Source: Clostridia bacterium (GTDB lineage Bacteria > Bacillota > Clostridia > Christensenellales > UBA1242). Taken from it: a stretch of DNA of 64,000 bases. Positions 30,512-42,157 of this stretch are shown one piece after another. Below the pieces are notes generated by a model. The model was not told the origin of the DNA and searched no databases. It saw only the letters and a list, made by a program, of their open reading frames with translations. Both the position numbers and the translations under genes were made by a program. The stretch covers positions 21,643-85,642 of the forward strand of contig JAFQDL010000005.1 in the NCBI GenBank assembly GCA_017399265.1, written 5' to 3'. Each line of letters opens with the position of its first letter. Position 1 is the stretch's first letter.

Positions 30512-30627
30512 GAAAAATACAAGAATACAATTAAAGATCTATAATTTTCAACACTTATCTAATTCAAACTCCCAAAAGAATCAGCAGACTACAAAAAAAC
30601 ATCAAAAAAATTTAAACATAGTATTTT

Positions 30628-31593
30628 TTAGCTCAATATATTTAAGACAAGCATATCCACAGCATTAATTGGCGTGATTTGACTAGTTTTTATCTGATAC
30701 TCCAAAGATATGCATAGATCATTAATTTCCTTTAATTTCTTAGGTTTGAAATATTTAGCCTGCTCTAAACATTTCTTTGCTGCATATTCTTTAATGTCTA
30801 GATAATTTGCAGCATCTACAATATTATCTTTTGTTATAGACAAATGCAACATTCTTCTAAAATGTGAATAAATAAGCGCAAGCAAACCCTGATAACCATT
30901 TTTCTTTTGCTTTAAATCATTGAGTATCTCATATACTTTATTGACGTTCTTTTTCCCCAAACTCTCAGTTAGATCATAGATTTTATATTCAAAACTTTTA
31001 TTAGTCAAAATCTCTATATCATCTTTTGTAATTTCATCAACAGAATAATTTGTTAACTTACCAACCTCATTCATTGCCATCATAATATCAAAACCACAAT
31101 ATTGCAATAGAATTTGAGCATTTTGCATAGTAATGCTTTTGCCCGCTTTTGCGACTTCGCTTTGTATTAATTTAACAGCAATCTCTGCCCTCACCTCATC
31201 GCAATCAACTTGGCATATCTTATGTGTATCAAATTGTTTTAAATTCTCATTACAACTTCCAGTTTTAATGATCAAAACATTTTCAAAATTATCTTCTTCA
31301 AAATATTTCTTTAAAGCATCAATATTTTTTAATTTTATATGCTTAGAAGATATATCAACATACACTATCTTGTATTTTGACATCAAAGCAGGCGTCATTA
31401 ATGCAGACACGACATTATTAAAATCCACCTCTAAATCATTAAACTTAATTTCATTCAATTCTCTGAATTGTACATCTAGTTTATCCAAAATTAGTGAATA
31501 CGCTTTATCCAACAAAAAAACATCTTTACCAGACAAAACATAGTTCCATTCAATTTTACTATTCAAACTTCTTTTTAACTCTTCGAACTTCAT
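30628..31593 (-). CDS. holA: DNA polymerase III subunit delta
   Basis: About 321 residues from the ATG at 31593, chosen because GAGGTG lies 4 bases before it; a TTG 12 bases upstream would overlap comEC. Delta opens the sliding clamp within the clamp loader. The sequence has the divergent AAA-like N-terminal domain (YVLSGKDVFLLDKAY), SAL-type segments, and a helical C-terminal collar domain. No Walker motif is expected in delta. The comEC-holA pairing, often followed by rpsT, is common in Firmicutes; rpsT is not seen next to it here. Confidence 0.9.
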   Translation of the reverse strand: MKFEELKRSLNSKIEWNYVLSGKDVFLLDKAYSLILDKLDVQFRELNEIKFNDLEVDFNNVVSALMTPALMSKYKIVYVDISSKHIKLKNIDALKKYFEEDNFENVLIIKTGSCNENLKQFDTHKICQVDCDEVRAEIAVKLIQSEVAKAGKSITMQNAQILLQYCGFDIMMAMNEVGKLTNYSVDEITKDDIEILTNKSFEYKIYDLTESLGKKNVNKVYEILNDLKQKKNGYQGLLALIYSHFRRMLHLSITKDNIVDAANYLDIKEYAAKKCLEQAKYFKPKKLKEINDLCISLEYQIKTSQITPINAVDMLVLNILS

Positions 31594-31594
31594 T

Positions 31595-33814
31595 TTACAC
31601 CTCAATAATATACTCTTTTAATTTATACAACTGCACACTATTACTATCAATATTACTACTACCACACACTAGTTTATCGTATTTAAAATCAAAATCTAGT
31701 AAGTTATGCTCTTCATTATCACAAACCAACAAATCAAATTTGTTATTTAGACTCGATGCAATAAAATTTAAATCTGCAACACTATCTGATACTACATAGC
31801 CAACACTACCATCATTAGTCTCGATATTAATAAACACTAAATCATTCGTGTTATTATACACAAATCCAAGCTTTGTGTTTTTAAAAATAATATCTGTATT
31901 ATAACACACAATCTGAGCATCACCAAAATCAATTTTATTAAACAGTCTTAGTTGAGACTCATGAATATACACAGTTTCACAATTGTATGAAGCTATAAAT
32001 TCATTAACCTCTTTGTAATCATTTATCGTAAAATCATACAAAAGTAATGCATCTATTTTATTAATTTTTCGCTCATTGCAAAAAGTATTAGTATACTTAT
32101 TAGGCACACCAATTACCAATTTTGAGTTATTGTCTATATAGATTTTTGAAATATTTTTATAATTATGTTGCAGTAGTAACTGATTTCCATTATAATTGAT
32201 ACTCTGAGAATTTAATACAATTATCAATACAGCTACGATACTAAGAAATGATAAAAGAATCGGCTTAATCTTTTTGGAATTAAAAAAGAATCTTGACAAA
32301 TATGCCAATATTAATATTAAGCCAAACACCCAATAACCCACTCTAAATACAGACACAACACCAAATGGAATATTAGAAAACCATCTCACAATAGATGTAA
32401 CCACTTGCAATCCTATGCTTGGAATAATCAAACTCCAAGATAAGAATGGTATTAATGCAATAAACAAAAAATAAAACAACAATGCAAAGACTATTGTAAA
32501 TAGTGGAATTATAAATAAATTAGCAACTACAGAAATAAAAGAAGCAGTTCCGAAATTATTTGCAAGTATAGGAAATGTAACTAAAGTAACACATATACTA
32601 GCACCCAATGGCGAACTAATAAATCTAGGCACTTTTATCTTGTCTAAAAGTTTACATAATTCAGGCGCTAACGTAATGATAGCAAAAATACAACTAAAAG
32701 ATAATTGAAAACCCACTTCAAATAAAGATAGTGGAGAAAATAACAAAATTAATACTCCTGCTATACTTAAAGAGTTAAGCACATCATATCTAAACCCCCA
32801 TACTCTAGTAAATAAAAGGACAAGACTCATTATAGTAGCCCTCATTACAGAAGCTGCAAAACCGCAAAGATAAGCATAAAAGAACAATACACTAGCAACC
32901 GATACAAAACAAAGCCACCGGTATATTTTATACCCAACTTTTAATTTTTTTAATAAACCATGAACTAACAAATAAACAATACCACTCAACACACCCACAT
33001 GCAAACCTGATACACAAAGCAAATGAGTTACACCCGCAACATCAAAGGTAGAATACAAACTTTTATCTAAAACAGATTTGTCTCCAAATAACATACTATA
33101 TGCCAAATTTGCATTAGTTTCTGTCATATTGTCTGCAAATATTGTTTTTAACCCGTTTAAAATACCATTCTTAAAACTTTGTTTATTTTCTAAAATTTGT
33201 ACATCTTTGACATTGTCTACAACAATAGTATATCCCACGCCATCGATAACTTTACTTACATCATCAGTATCAAAAACATTATTACTTATAATATCACCCT
33301 GCACCGAGACGACACTTCCAATCTCAAAATTATAATATCCAGACAAATACAAACTGCCATTCGAAATCAATTCTACAGATATGTCTTCGTTTTCAAATTT
33401 TATATCTTTCAATACCAAACTTGTACCATATTCATATGTCGTAATCTTATCTATAGTTGCTACAATCTGTCCGCTATCATTTATTTGCATATCTTTAGAC
33501 TTTAACTCATTTAGCGTCATATTTGTAACAAACACCCCTAAGAAAAAAGATATAACAACCACAATAATACAACTACAATATTTCAAACATTTTTGAAAAT
33601 CAAATCTATATATTTTTTTCTTCTTATTTAGTGAAACAATTATCGCCACCACTAAAAATACCATAGTCACACTTAAGATAATATATATAGGCAATAAAAA
33701 ATACTCTTTGCCTTTAATTACTAAGTTATAGCAAAGTAGAACGCCTAATAATAAACCAACAAAGGCTAAAAAAGGACTCCTAATATTAAAGTGTCGTATA
33801 TTATTTCTTTTCAT
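31595..33814 (-). CDS. comEC: ComEC/Rec2-type DNA uptake channel
   Basis: 739 residues. N-terminal membrane spans and a DUF4131-like OB region (residues 1-190) are followed by the Competence domain with VTHLLCVSGLHVGVLSG near 255 and about ten spans to residue ~530. This family forms the membrane pore for single-stranded DNA in transformation. The C-terminal part (~540-739) aligns in position with the metallo-beta-lactamase-like domain of full ComEC but lacks the HxHxDH metal motif, so a nuclease role there is unlikely. The -10 box ends only 8 bases before the ATG and no ribosome-binding site is present, which suggests a leaderless or near-leaderless message. Confidence 0.9.
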   Translation of the reverse strand: MKRNNIRHFNIRSPFLAFVGLLLGVLLCYNLVIKGKEYFLLPIYIILSVTMVFLVVAIIVSLNKKKKIYRFDFQKCLKYCSCIIVVVISFFLGVFVTNMTLNELKSKDMQINDSGQIVATIDKITTYEYGTSLVLKDIKFENEDISVELISNGSLYLSGYYNFEIGSVVSVQGDIISNNVFDTDDVSKVIDGVGYTIVVDNVKDVQILENKQSFKNGILNGLKTIFADNMTETNANLAYSMLFGDKSVLDKSLYSTFDVAGVTHLLCVSGLHVGVLSGIVYLLVHGLLKKLKVGYKIYRWLCFVSVASVLFFYAYLCGFAASVMRATIMSLVLLFTRVWGFRYDVLNSLSIAGVLILLFSPLSLFEVGFQLSFSCIFAIITLAPELCKLLDKIKVPRFISSPLGASICVTLVTFPILANNFGTASFISVVANLFIIPLFTIVFALLFYFLFIALIPFLSWSLIIPSIGLQVVTSIVRWFSNIPFGVVSVFRVGYWVFGLILILAYLSRFFFNSKKIKPILLSFLSIVAVLIIVLNSQSINYNGNQLLLQHNYKNISKIYIDNNSKLVIGVPNKYTNTFCNERKINKIDALLLYDFTINDYKEVNEFIASYNCETVYIHESQLRLFNKIDFGDAQIVCYNTDIIFKNTKLGFVYNNTNDLVFINIETNDGSVGYVVSDSVADLNFIASSLNNKFDLLVCDNEEHNLLDFDFKYDKLVCGSSNIDSNSVQLYKLKEYIIEV

Positions 33815-33822
33815 ACACTTTC

Positions 33823-33851
33823 ATTATACATCGGAATCCAATTTTTCACAA
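33823..33851 (-). promoter_or_regulatory. comEC promoter, giving a nearly leaderless message
   Basis: TTGTGA (33851-33846), 17-base spacer, perfect TATAAT (33828-33823). Only 8 bases (33822-33815) lie between the -10 box and the comEC ATG. Confidence 0.6.
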
Positions 33852-33869
33852 ATATTTAATTATTAATTA

Positions 33870-34217
33870 CTACACAAATCCAAGACTTATCAAAATAGCA
33901 TTATCTACACTTTGCATCTTTAGATCACTTAACTCACCTATCTTTTCTTTTAATCTTTTTTTATCTATAGTTCTAAGCTGCTCTAATAAAACCACAGAAT
34001 CTTTAACTAAACCAAAATCTTTAGCAGGCAATTCTATATGTGTAGGTATTTTTGCTTTATTAATTTGACTAGTAATAGCAGACACAATAACTGTAGGGCT
34101 ATATTTATTGCCTACATTATTCTGTATTATCAATACAGGTCTAACACCCCCTTGCTCACTTCCAACAACAGGGCTCAAATCTGCATAATATAATTCACCT
34201 CTTTTAATATCATTCAT
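33870..34217 (-). CDS. mazF: MazF/NdoA-type mRNA interferase toxin
   Basis: 115 residues. [28 protein letters not shown] is the strongly conserved PemK/MazF N-terminal block, and [16 protein letters not shown] the second. This is close to Bacillus NdoA (EndoA), a sequence-specific ribosome-independent endoribonuclease that is normally neutralised by a small ribbon-helix-helix antitoxin. The start overlaps the end of the upstream 80-codon gene by 8 bases (ATGAATGA), the arrangement expected of a toxin behind its antitoxin. comEC follows downstream. Confidence 0.95.
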   Translation of the reverse strand: MNDIKRGELYYADLSPVVGSEQGGVRPVLIIQNNVGNKYSPTVIVSAITSQINKAKIPTHIELPAKDFGLVKDSVVLLEQLRTIDKKRLKEKIGELSDLKMQSVDNAILISLGFV

Positions 34218-34452
34218 GCATTATCCACTTCAAATAATTAATATAATCGTCATTTAAAAGTCCCATAAGCCTATTACAATCATCAACACAAAACTCAGGA
34301 TATTCAATGTAAAAGTCCTCAAACAACTTTTCATCAATATCTACTTTCATATTATGAATATTAGACTTAATTTTGTTAACATTATTACCTTGACTATATA
34401 AATGATTGGCATATTGAATAAAATTATTCGAAGCATACTTATCTTTTTTCAT
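34210..34452 (-). CDS. Small protein upstream of mazF, candidate antitoxin
   Basis: 80 residues, acidic and helical, with no family recognised. It does not show the ribbon-helix-helix N-terminus of NdoAI/MazE (no short beta strand followed by a CopG-like helix pair). Features are a basic, Asn-rich first half (up to ~35) and an acidic second half ([15 protein letters not shown]) ending in LKWIMHE. It overlaps mazF by 8 bases and begins after the acpS terminator, so the two form a dedicated two-gene unit. An antitoxin role is inferred from position only. Confidence 0.6.
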   Translation of the reverse strand: MKKDKYASNNFIQYANHLYSQGNNVNKIKSNIHNMKVDIDEKLFEDFYIEYPEFCVDDCNRLMGLLNDDYINYLKWIMHE

Positions 34453-34513
34453 TATTTCTCGCTTAGTTATCTGATTTTATAAAAAATTTATCGCTTTTAT
34501 TTATTTTTCGACA

Positions 34514-34545
34514 ACAAAAAAAAGCACCATCATTTATTATGGTGC
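34514..34545 (-). terminator. Terminator after acpS
   Basis: Perfect 7-bp stem GCACCAT/ATGGTGC (34524-34530, 34539-34545) followed on the minus strand by eight T. It ends the operon of the IMPACT-family gene, recX and acpS. Confidence 0.85.
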
Positions 34546-34572
34546 GCAAAGTATCATAAATTATTTATAAAT

Positions 34573-34935
34573 TTAGTAAACAATGCAGACGGCTACGGCA
34601 ACTGATGTAGAATCAGATATACTTATAGATATATTACTAAAACCCATTTCATTAAATTTCTGCCCAGCTTCATCAGTCAACTTAATATGTGGACGTCCCA
34701 AATCATCATAAAATATACCAATTTCCTTTAAATCTATACCACGACCTATTCCTATTCCTAAAGCCTTTAAAAAAGCTTCTTTACACGAATAATACCCTGC
34801 TAAAATTTGAGCTTTGTTATTTGATTTTTTTACAAATTCTATTTCTTCTTGCGTAAAAAATTTATTTAAAAATGTCTCTTTTTCGCAAAGTTTTTCCATT
34901 CTATTAATATCTAATACATCAATCCCAATTTCCAT
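34573..34935 (-). CDS. acpS: Holo-[acyl-carrier-protein] synthase
   Basis: 120 residues. It transfers 4'-phosphopantetheine from CoA to acyl carrier protein. The metal-binding motif GIDVLDINR (Asp6) and the catalytic block YYSCKEAFLKALG are both present. The start overlaps the recX stop by 17 bases, so translation is likely coupled. Confidence 0.96.
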   Translation of the reverse strand: MEIGIDVLDINRMEKLCEKETFLNKFFTQEEIEFVKKSNNKAQILAGYYSCKEAFLKALGIGIGRGIDLKEIGIFYDDLGRPHIKLTDEAGQKFNEMGFSNISISISDSTSVAVAVCIVY

Positions 34936-35554
34936 ATTTTTCTCCTTGCTTTAATGTATTAATTGCAGTCTTTATATCATCGTACGAAAATCCACGTGAT
35001 GCCAAAAATCTAATACACTTTTGAGTATTCTTTTCATTTAATTCCATATTTTTAGCCTTTTTTATAAGGCATGCATAGCACTTATTATACTCATCTTCTA
35101 TCTCATTTTCGTTAAAATAATCATCAATATCTTTTTGCGATATTCCTTTTTGTTTTAAATTTTGTATTATTTTATTTTGCCCAAATTTAGAACTATAAGT
35201 ATTAATATAAGATTTTATATAATTTATATCATCTATATATTTATATTCAATCAACTTGTCTATAACATATTCTATAATATCGGTATCGAATTCTTTTTTC
35301 TTAAGATAATCTCTCACTTGCTTTTTTGTCTTTAGTGCATTCGTTACATATTTTGCAACAAAATTTAAAGCTAATTCTTTTTCGCTAGCCGCAATAATTT
35401 GCTTTAATTTTTCTTCCTCGATTTCTTTACCAACTTTAAGTCCATATTTAACACAAGTATCCAAATACACCCTGCTATAAAACTCATCATCAATAAAGAG
35501 ATTAACCTTTTGTTTATTGTTTTTTTGTACTTCCAGTTTTGTAATTTTACCCAT
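34919..35554 (-). CDS. recX: RecX regulatory protein
   Basis: 211 residues, all-helical with three repeated three-helix units as in RecX. Typical segments are ALNFVAKYVTNALKTKKQVRDYLKKK, IDDINYIKSYI and CIRFLASRGFSYDDI. RecX limits RecA filaments. The ATG follows the stop of the IMPACT-family gene directly (TAGATG). recA is not in this window. Confidence 0.88.
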   Translation of the reverse strand: MGKITKLEVQKNNKQKVNLFIDDEFYSRVYLDTCVKYGLKVGKEIEEEKLKQIIAASEKELALNFVAKYVTNALKTKKQVRDYLKKKEFDTDIIEYVIDKLIEYKYIDDINYIKSYINTYSSKFGQNKIIQNLKQKGISQKDIDDYFNENEIEDEYNKCYACLIKKAKNMELNEKNTQKCIRFLASRGFSYDDIKTAINTLKQGEKYGNWD

Positions 35555-36148
35555 CTAAAATACTTCTTCTCCTAAATCTTCAAATGAAGATGATACTTGT
35601 CTTATTCTTTGAACAGAATCTTCATCTTTTACTAACACACACAGCTCTACTTTTTTATCTGCAATATTAGAATAATCTATATTTAAAATTCTATAATTTT
35701 CGTTATTTTGATATAAATATAGGCTATCATAAGGAATTTGGGCAATTACTTTTTTCCCAAAAACTAGTTCTACAATATCACACTCATCAATTACTGCTTT
35801 TGCACTTCCTGCATATGCCCTAACTAAACCACCAGCACCTAGCTTAATACCACCAAAATATCTTACAACTATAACCAAAACATTTGTTAAATTTTGTTTT
35901 TTAATAATATCAAGAATAGGCTTGCCAGCTGTACCACTTGGCTCTCCATCATCACTACATCTTTCTTTCGCTGGTTTTGATAATACATATGCGTATACAA
36001 CATGTGTAGCATCGGAATATTTATGATTATATTCATCAATAATCCTTTCTGCATACTCCTCATTATTTATTTTGATTGCAAATGCCAAAAATTTAGATTT
36101 TTTTATTAATATTTCACTTGATTTATCTTCTACTATTACTTTCATCAT
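35555..36148 (-). CDS. YigZ/IMPACT-family protein
   Basis: 197 residues. The conserved UPF0029 core is clear: SDATHVVYAYVL, then CSDDGEPSGTAGKPILDII and VIVVRYFGGIKLGAGGLVRAY. A C-terminal ferredoxin-like domain follows (~140-197). The family (YvyE in Bacillus) is related to eukaryotic IMPACT; its bacterial function is unsettled. Two ATG codons lie in tandem (36148 and 36145) after AGAGGA; the second has better spacing. Confidence 0.92.
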   Translation of the reverse strand: MMKVIVEDKSSEILIKKSKFLAFAIKINNEEYAERIIDEYNHKYSDATHVVYAYVLSKPAKERCSDDGEPSGTAGKPILDIIKKQNLTNVLVIVVRYFGGIKLGAGGLVRAYAGSAKAVIDECDIVELVFGKKVIAQIPYDSLYLYQNNENYRILNIDYSNIADKKVELCVLVKDEDSVQRIRQVSSSFEDLGEEVF

Positions 36149-36167
36149 TCCTCTTCTTTATAGTACT

Positions 36168-36195
36168 AGTATAGACGAAAAAAAATTTTTTTCAA
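36168..36195 (-). promoter_or_regulatory. Promoter of the IMPACT gene-recX-acpS operon
   Basis: TTGAAA (36195-36190), 16-base spacer, TATACT (36173-36168) on the minus strand, directly after the eno terminator. Confidence 0.55.
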
Positions 36196-36201
36196 AGCGA
36201 T

Positions 36202-36233
36202 AAAAAAAGCATTGTTTTAAAAACAACGCCTTT
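36202..36233 (-). terminator. Terminator after eno
   Basis: Stem GCGTTGTTT/AAACAATGC on the minus strand (arms 36221-36229 and 36209-36217, one G-U pair) followed by a run of seven T. Confidence 0.75.
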
Positions 36234-36239
36234 TACTTA

Positions 36240-37613
<1,374 letters not shown>

Positions 37614-37639
37614 TTAACAACTACATTTTTCAAAGATTT

Positions 37640-37670
37640 TAAAAAAATATTGTACAATCACGTACAATAT

Positions 37671-37671
<1 letters not shown>
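37640..37671 (-). terminator. Terminator after mnmA
   Basis: Perfect 10-bp stem (37646-37655 and 37662-37671) with a 6-base loop and a following T-run on the minus strand. It starts at the mnmA stop codon. Confidence 0.8.
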
Positions 37672-39372
<1,701 letters not shown>

Positions 39373-39404
39373 ATAGTTTTCTCCATTTACTTATTATCTC
39401 AACC

Positions 39405-39434
39405 ATTCTATCACAAATTTGATACTAATGTAAA
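39405..39434 (-). promoter_or_regulatory. Promoter of the zinc-ribbon gene and mnmA
   Basis: TTTACA (39434-39429), 18-base spacer, TAGAAT (39410-39405), each one base from consensus. Confidence 0.55.
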
Positions 39435-39446
39435 TCTTTTATTGAA

Positions 39447-39481
39447 TAAAAAAAACTATGACCAATATTAATCATAGTTTC
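39447..39481 (-). terminator. Terminator after rpmF
   Basis: Perfect 9-bp stem AAACTATGA/TCATAGTTT (39453-39461, 39472-39480) with further A/T pairing and a T-run on the minus strand. Confidence 0.85.
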
Positions 39482-39491
39482 TAAAATCAAC

Positions 39492-39686
39492 TTAAGCCTC
39501 TTTCTTTTCTTTGCCAACGTTAATTTTTTGTTCTCCATTATAGTATCCACATTTCTTGCATACTACATGAGGAGCTTTAAGTTCGTGACAATGAGGGCAC
39601 TCAACCAAAGAAGGTGTTGTCATCTTCCAGTTTGCTTTTCTAGAATTCCTTCTTGCTTTTGAAATTTTTCCTTTAGGTGCTATCAT
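39492..39686 (-). CDS. rpmF: 50S ribosomal protein L32 (zinc-binding form)
   Basis: 64 residues. PKGKISKARRNSRKANW at the start and the zinc ribbon Cys30, Cys33, Cys43, Cys46 identify L32. GGAGGTG precedes the ATG. The DUF177 (YceD) gene that usually precedes rpmF is missing; ackA is the upstream neighbour instead. Confidence 0.96.
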   Translation of the reverse strand: MIAPKGKISKARRNSRKANWKMTTPSLVECPHCHELKAPHVVCKKCGYYNGEQKINVGKEKKEA

Positions 39687-39725
39687 TTTCTACACCTCCT
39701 TCAATTTTTCTAATATTGCTTGAAA

Positions 39726-39754
39726 ATTATACATTAAAACTTTTTGTTTGTCAA
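39726..39754 (-). promoter_or_regulatory. Sigma-A promoter of rpmF
   Basis: Perfect TTGACA (39754-39749), 17 bases, perfect TATAAT (39731-39726) on the minus strand, in the gap between ackA and rpmF. It lets rpmF be transcribed apart from pta-ackA. Confidence 0.85.
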
Positions 39755-39816
39755 TGCAATTTTGCAAAATATTTTAAAAATGTATATTAATAATCAAATT
39801 TTAATTATTTTTTAGA

Positions 39817-41007
39817 TTATTTAACTAGCTTTTCTGTTTCTTGGGCAATAACCATTTCTTCGTCTGTAGGAATAACAAACAACTTAACCTTACTATCATC
39901 TGCACCAATCTCAGAAATTTCACCACGTTTAGCACCAAAGTTTTTATCGTTATCAACTTTGATACCCATAAATTCTAAACCTTGAGTTACATCACGTCTA
40001 AGTTCAGGAGTATGCTCTCCTACACCTGCAGTAAATACAATAGCATCTACGCCACCTAATACACCGATGTATGAACAAATATATTTCTTTATTCTATAAG
40101 AATACATATCATATGCCAATTTTACAGTTGGATCAGTCAAATTAGCAGTAATATCTCTCATATCCGATACAAAACCAGTAGCACCAAGCAGACCGCTCTC
40201 TTTGTTTAACATCTTCAATACTTCAGAAACAGTTTTTCCTTCTTTGTTGCAAATAAATTCAATAATAGCCGGATCCAAATCACCACTTCTGGTATTCATC
40301 ATAATACCTTCTAGTGGAGTAAAGCCCATAGAAGTATCAAAACTCTTACCATTTTTTACAGCTGTAATACTTGCACCACTACCCAAGTGACAAGTAACTA
40401 TATTAATATCTTTTACATCTTTGTTAAGTAGTTTTGCACATTCTTGAGTTACAAAATAATGACTAGTACCATGTGCTCCATAACGTCTAATTTTGTAATC
40501 TTCATAATACTTTTTAGGAATACCATATCTATACACATATGGTTCAATTGATTTATGGAAACCAATATCAAATACCGCTACATTTGGTGTATTTGGGCAT
40601 ATTTGCATACATGCAGAAAGCCCTGCAATAGCACCTGGCATATGAAGTGGTGAGAAGTCTTTATTTACTTCAAAATCATCCAAAATTTCTTTAGTTACAA
40701 CAATAGGATCAAAGTATTTTTCACCAACGTTAACAACTCTATGACCAAACGCATCAATTTCATCTGTAGACGAAATTACGCCAATTTCTTTATCTGTCAA
40801 CTTCTCTAATACTATTTCCATACCTTCTGTATGATTACGTATATCTTTTTCGAATATTGTCTCAAGACCTTTTGCTTTATATCTTAAAAATGATTTTCCT
40901 TCATTAATTCTTTCTACATTACCTTTTGCTAAAACGTCTTTAGTCTCCATATCAATAAATTGGAACTTTAAAGAACTACTACCCGCATTAATTACTAATA
41001 TTTTCAT
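39817..41007 (-). CDS. ackA: Acetate kinase
   Basis: 396 residues. It makes ATP and acetate from acetyl phosphate. NAGSSSLKFQ at the N-terminus, the GFTPLEGIMMNTRSGDLDP block (most homologues have Gly where this has Asn before TRSGD), and GVGEHTPELRR near the end identify it. It is 11 bases after pta, forming the classic acetate-producing pair of fermenters. Confidence 0.97.
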   Translation of the reverse strand: MKILVINAGSSSLKFQFIDMETKDVLAKGNVERINEGKSFLRYKAKGLETIFEKDIRNHTEGMEIVLEKLTDKEIGVISSTDEIDAFGHRVVNVGEKYFDPIVVTKEILDDFEVNKDFSPLHMPGAIAGLSACMQICPNTPNVAVFDIGFHKSIEPYVYRYGIPKKYYEDYKIRRYGAHGTSHYFVTQECAKLLNKDVKDINIVTCHLGSGASITAVKNGKSFDTSMGFTPLEGIMMNTRSGDLDPAIIEFICNKEGKTVSEVLKMLNKESGLLGATGFVSDMRDITANLTDPTVKLAYDMYSYRIKKYICSYIGVLGGVDAIVFTAGVGEHTPELRRDVTQGLEFMGIKVDNDKNFGAKRGEISEIGADDSKVKLFVIPTDEEMVIAQETEKLVK

Positions 41008-41018
41008 CTATATTCTCC

Positions 41019-42014
41019 TTATTTTGTTTGTAATACTGTAAGTGCAATCGCTTCTACTATTTCTTCTACATTTGCTCCACGGCTTACATCATTTATTGGT
41101 TTTCTCATACCTTGTGCAATAGGACCAATTGCCTTATATCCACCAAATCTTTGCATTAATTTGTATCCTATATTTCCACTTTCTAAATTTGGGAATATTA
41201 AAACATTGGCTTTGCCACCAACCTTGCTGTTTGGACATTTTAATTTAGCTACTTCTTCAACAACGGCTGCATCTAATTGCATTTCGCCATCAAAATCAAA
41301 GTCTACATTTTTATCTTCAAGGATTTTTACTGCTTCTCTAACTTTCAATGCGCAGTCCCCTTCCGCACTACCTTTTGTTGAATAGCAAAGCATAGCAACT
41401 TTTGGATCCATATAACAAAGATTTCTACAAGTCTCTGCAGATTGCATTGCAAAACCTGCCAAATCATTAGCATCAGGTGCAATATTTACACCACAGTCAG
41501 AAAGCACGTAAATACTTTCCTCACCATCTACTTCTTTAATCATCACAAAGAAACTACTAACCTTAGTATTTTTATCCTTACTCTTTATGATTTGGAACGC
41601 TGGTTTAAATGTCTTTGCAGTAGAAATTTCCGCACCTGCAACCAAACCATCAGCAAGCCCCAATTCTACCATCATTGTACCAAAATAAACTGCATCTTTT
41701 AAAGTTTGATCTGCTAGTTCCATTGTCATGCCTTTATCTTTCCTAAGAGTTACTAAGGTCTCTTGCAACATTGGTCTAATATCTGATGTATTGATATTAA
41801 TAACCTTTAGATTTTCACTTTCTTCAATTGAATACTTTTCAAAAGCATTGTCATCATCTGTTAGAAGTATTACTTTAGCAATATTCTGTTTTGCAGCCTC
41901 AATACCAGCTAAGGTAATTCTTTCACTAAAATATGCTTCTGGAAGAACTATTGTAGCATATAAAGATTTTGCGTCATTTAACCATTTTTTCTCAATTTTT
42001 GTATCAAAACTCAT
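41019..42014 (-). CDS. pta: Phosphate acetyltransferase
   Basis: About 331 residues from the ATG at 42014; an in-frame TTG at 42026 would add four residues, and neither has a strong ribosome-binding site. It converts acetyl-CoA to acetyl phosphate. This is the short single-domain Pta, with LADGLVAGAEIST, YVLSDCGVNIAPDANDLAGFA and NVLIFPNLESGNIGYKL motifs. It feeds ackA downstream. Confidence 0.95.
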   Translation of the reverse strand: MSFDTKIEKKWLNDAKSLYATIVLPEAYFSERITLAGIEAAKQNIAKVILLTDDDNAFEKYSIEESENLKVININTSDIRPMLQETLVTLRKDKGMTMELADQTLKDAVYFGTMMVELGLADGLVAGAEISTAKTFKPAFQIIKSKDKNTKVSSFFVMIKEVDGEESIYVLSDCGVNIAPDANDLAGFAMQSAETCRNLCYMDPKVAMLCYSTKGSAEGDCALKVREAVKILEDKNVDFDFDGEMQLDAAVVEEVAKLKCPNSKVGGKANVLIFPNLESGNIGYKLMQRFGGYKAIGPIAQGMRKPINDVSRGANVEEIVEAIALTVLQTK

Positions 42015-42157
42015 AATTTTAACCAACTTTTAATATTTTATTTGTATTTTCAAACTAAATTTTATATAATACTTTTAATATATTACATAAATAAATTAAG
42101 TTCTAAATAATAATACTACATTTTTTAACTGATGTAAATAAATAAATGGAGATTTTT

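Noticed and set aside
42027-42157. Divergent promoters between pta and tmcAL
   Set aside because: The 130-base gap is so AT-rich that several weak -10 matches occur, none with a convincing -35 at the right distance.
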